From: Brevundimonas sp. MYb52
GTDB lineage: Bacteria; Pseudomonadota; Alphaproteobacteria; Caulobacterales; Caulobacteraceae
Reading direction: 5' to 3'
DNA: 64,000 bases
Assembly (NCBI RefSeq): GCF_002979535.1
Contig: NZ_PCPB01000004.1
Location: forward strand, 62,001 to 126,000
Shown: positions 63,427-64,000 of the stretch, one piece after another
Position numbering within the stretch: position 1 is the first letter of the stretch
Layout of the letters: each line of letters begins with the position of its first letter
Translations under genes and position numbers: made by a program
The notes under the pieces: generated by a model
Databases searched by the model: none
What the model saw: the letters and a program-made list of their open reading frames with translations, nothing else
Told to the model about the DNA's origin: nothing

Positions 63427-64000
63427 ATGACCGACACGGCGCCGCTTTCGAAAGAGCAACTGATCCACGCCATGTCGAAGGGCGAGAAGCCCGCCGACCA
63501 GTGGCGCATCGGCGCCGAACACGAGAAGTTCGGCTTCGACAAGTCCACCCTGCGTCGCCCCGCCTATGAGGGCGACAACGGCATCCTGGCCATGCTGACC
63601 GGCTTGCAACGCTTTGGCTGGTCCCCGGTCGAGGAGGCCGGCCACGTCATCGCCCTGGAGCGCAAGAACGCCGAGGGCTTCACCGCCTCGATCAGCCTGG
63701 AGCCGGGCGGCCAGTTCGAGCTGTCGGGCGCGCCGTTGCAGACCATCCACGACATCTGTTCGGAAACCGGCCAGCACCTGATGGAGGTCAAGCAGGTCGC
63801 GGACCAGTTGAACCTCGGCTTCCTCGGCGCCGGTTTCGACCCCCTGTGGCGGCGCGAGGACATCCCCGTCATGCCCAAGGGCCGCTATGGCATCATGCGC
63901 GCCTACATGCCCAAGAAGGGCTCGCTGGGCCTCGACATGATGCTGCGGACCTGCACCATCCAGGCCAACCTCGACTTCGATTCAGAAGCCGACATGATCA
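63427..64000 (+). CDS. gshA: Glutamate-cysteine ligase, plant/alphaproteobacterial type, 3' end cut
   Basis: The frame runs open from the ATG at 63427 to the window end, so 191 residues are visible of an expected 450 or so. The start MTDTAPLSKEQLIHAM, RIGAEHEKFGFD, the ISLEPGGQFELSGAPLQTIHD core, FLGAGFDPLWRREDIPVMPKGRYGIMRAYMP region and the tail DMMLRTCTIQANLDFDSE match the GCS2/plant-type ligase of alphaproteobacteria. It makes gamma-glutamylcysteine, the first step of glutathione. Confidence 0.93.
   Translation, partial: MTDTAPLSKEQLIHAMSKGEKPADQWRIGAEHEKFGFDKSTLRRPAYEGDNGILAMLTGLQRFGWSPVEEAGHVIALERKNAEGFTASISLEPGGQFELSGAPLQTIHDICSETGQHLMEVKQVADQLNLGFLGAGFDPLWRREDIPVMPKGRYGIMRAYMPKKGSLGLDMMLRTCTIQANLDFDSEADMI

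Overview
The window is about 64 kb of high-GC, densely packed bacterial chromosome. Protein content, a stand-alone motA, many TonB-dependent receptors, short GC-rich intergenic palindromes and Ala/Pro-rich envelope proteins suggest an alphaproteobacterium of the Caulobacterales, probably Brevundimonas or a close relative. That placement is my inference from gene content and style, not from a marker gene. I see no rRNA, tRNA, CRISPR array, insertion sequence or prophage. One gene is cut by the left edge (a PepSY membrane protein) and one by the right edge (gshA).

Left part (1-13.8 kb). A five-gene run (PepSY membrane protein, DUF2271, DUF4198, ApbE flavin transferase, membrane-anchored flavodoxin/NADPH reductase) faces a Fiu/PiuA-like TonB siderophore receptor and a PiuC-type dioxygenase on the other strand. 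Together they look like an iron-siderophore uptake and extracytoplasmic reduction locus. A ferredoxin reductase-like flavoprotein, a small acidic protein, RsgA and a large DUF3857/transglutaminase/TPR protein follow on the minus strand.

Central metabolic block (13.9-25.9 kb, plus strand). A TrpR-like regulator (YerC family) starts a compact histidine operon in the enteric order hisG-D-(C)B-H-A-F-IE, then an Entner-Doudoroff operon zwf-pgl-edd-glk. The hisB position holds the most unusual gene of the window. Its N-terminal half is a shortened HisC-like aminotransferase domain that has lost the PLP lysine. It is fused in frame to a complete imidazoleglycerol-phosphate dehydratase. A perfect inverted repeat covers the operon promoter, and a REP-like palindrome splits hisB from hisH.

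Right part (25.9-64 kb). This is a mosaic of short transcription units: homogentisate dioxygenase, a GH109-like Tat protein, RNase T2, a YadGH-type ABC transporter, a PQQ/sorbosone dehydrogenase-like lipoprotein, acyl-CoA synthetase, an AraC regulator facing a DUF2306 protein, an alpha/beta hydrolase, motA, Ala-rich small lipoproteins (one neighbour frameshifted), mnmC, an RND efflux pair, a large TonB receptor, nhaA, selO, a DoxX-like protein, a MerR regulator with two acyl-CoA dehydrogenases, a bestrophin-like channel, rsmE and gshA. Several clear intrinsic terminators and structured leaders are visible. Three convergent gene pairs share their stop codons in a single CTAG.
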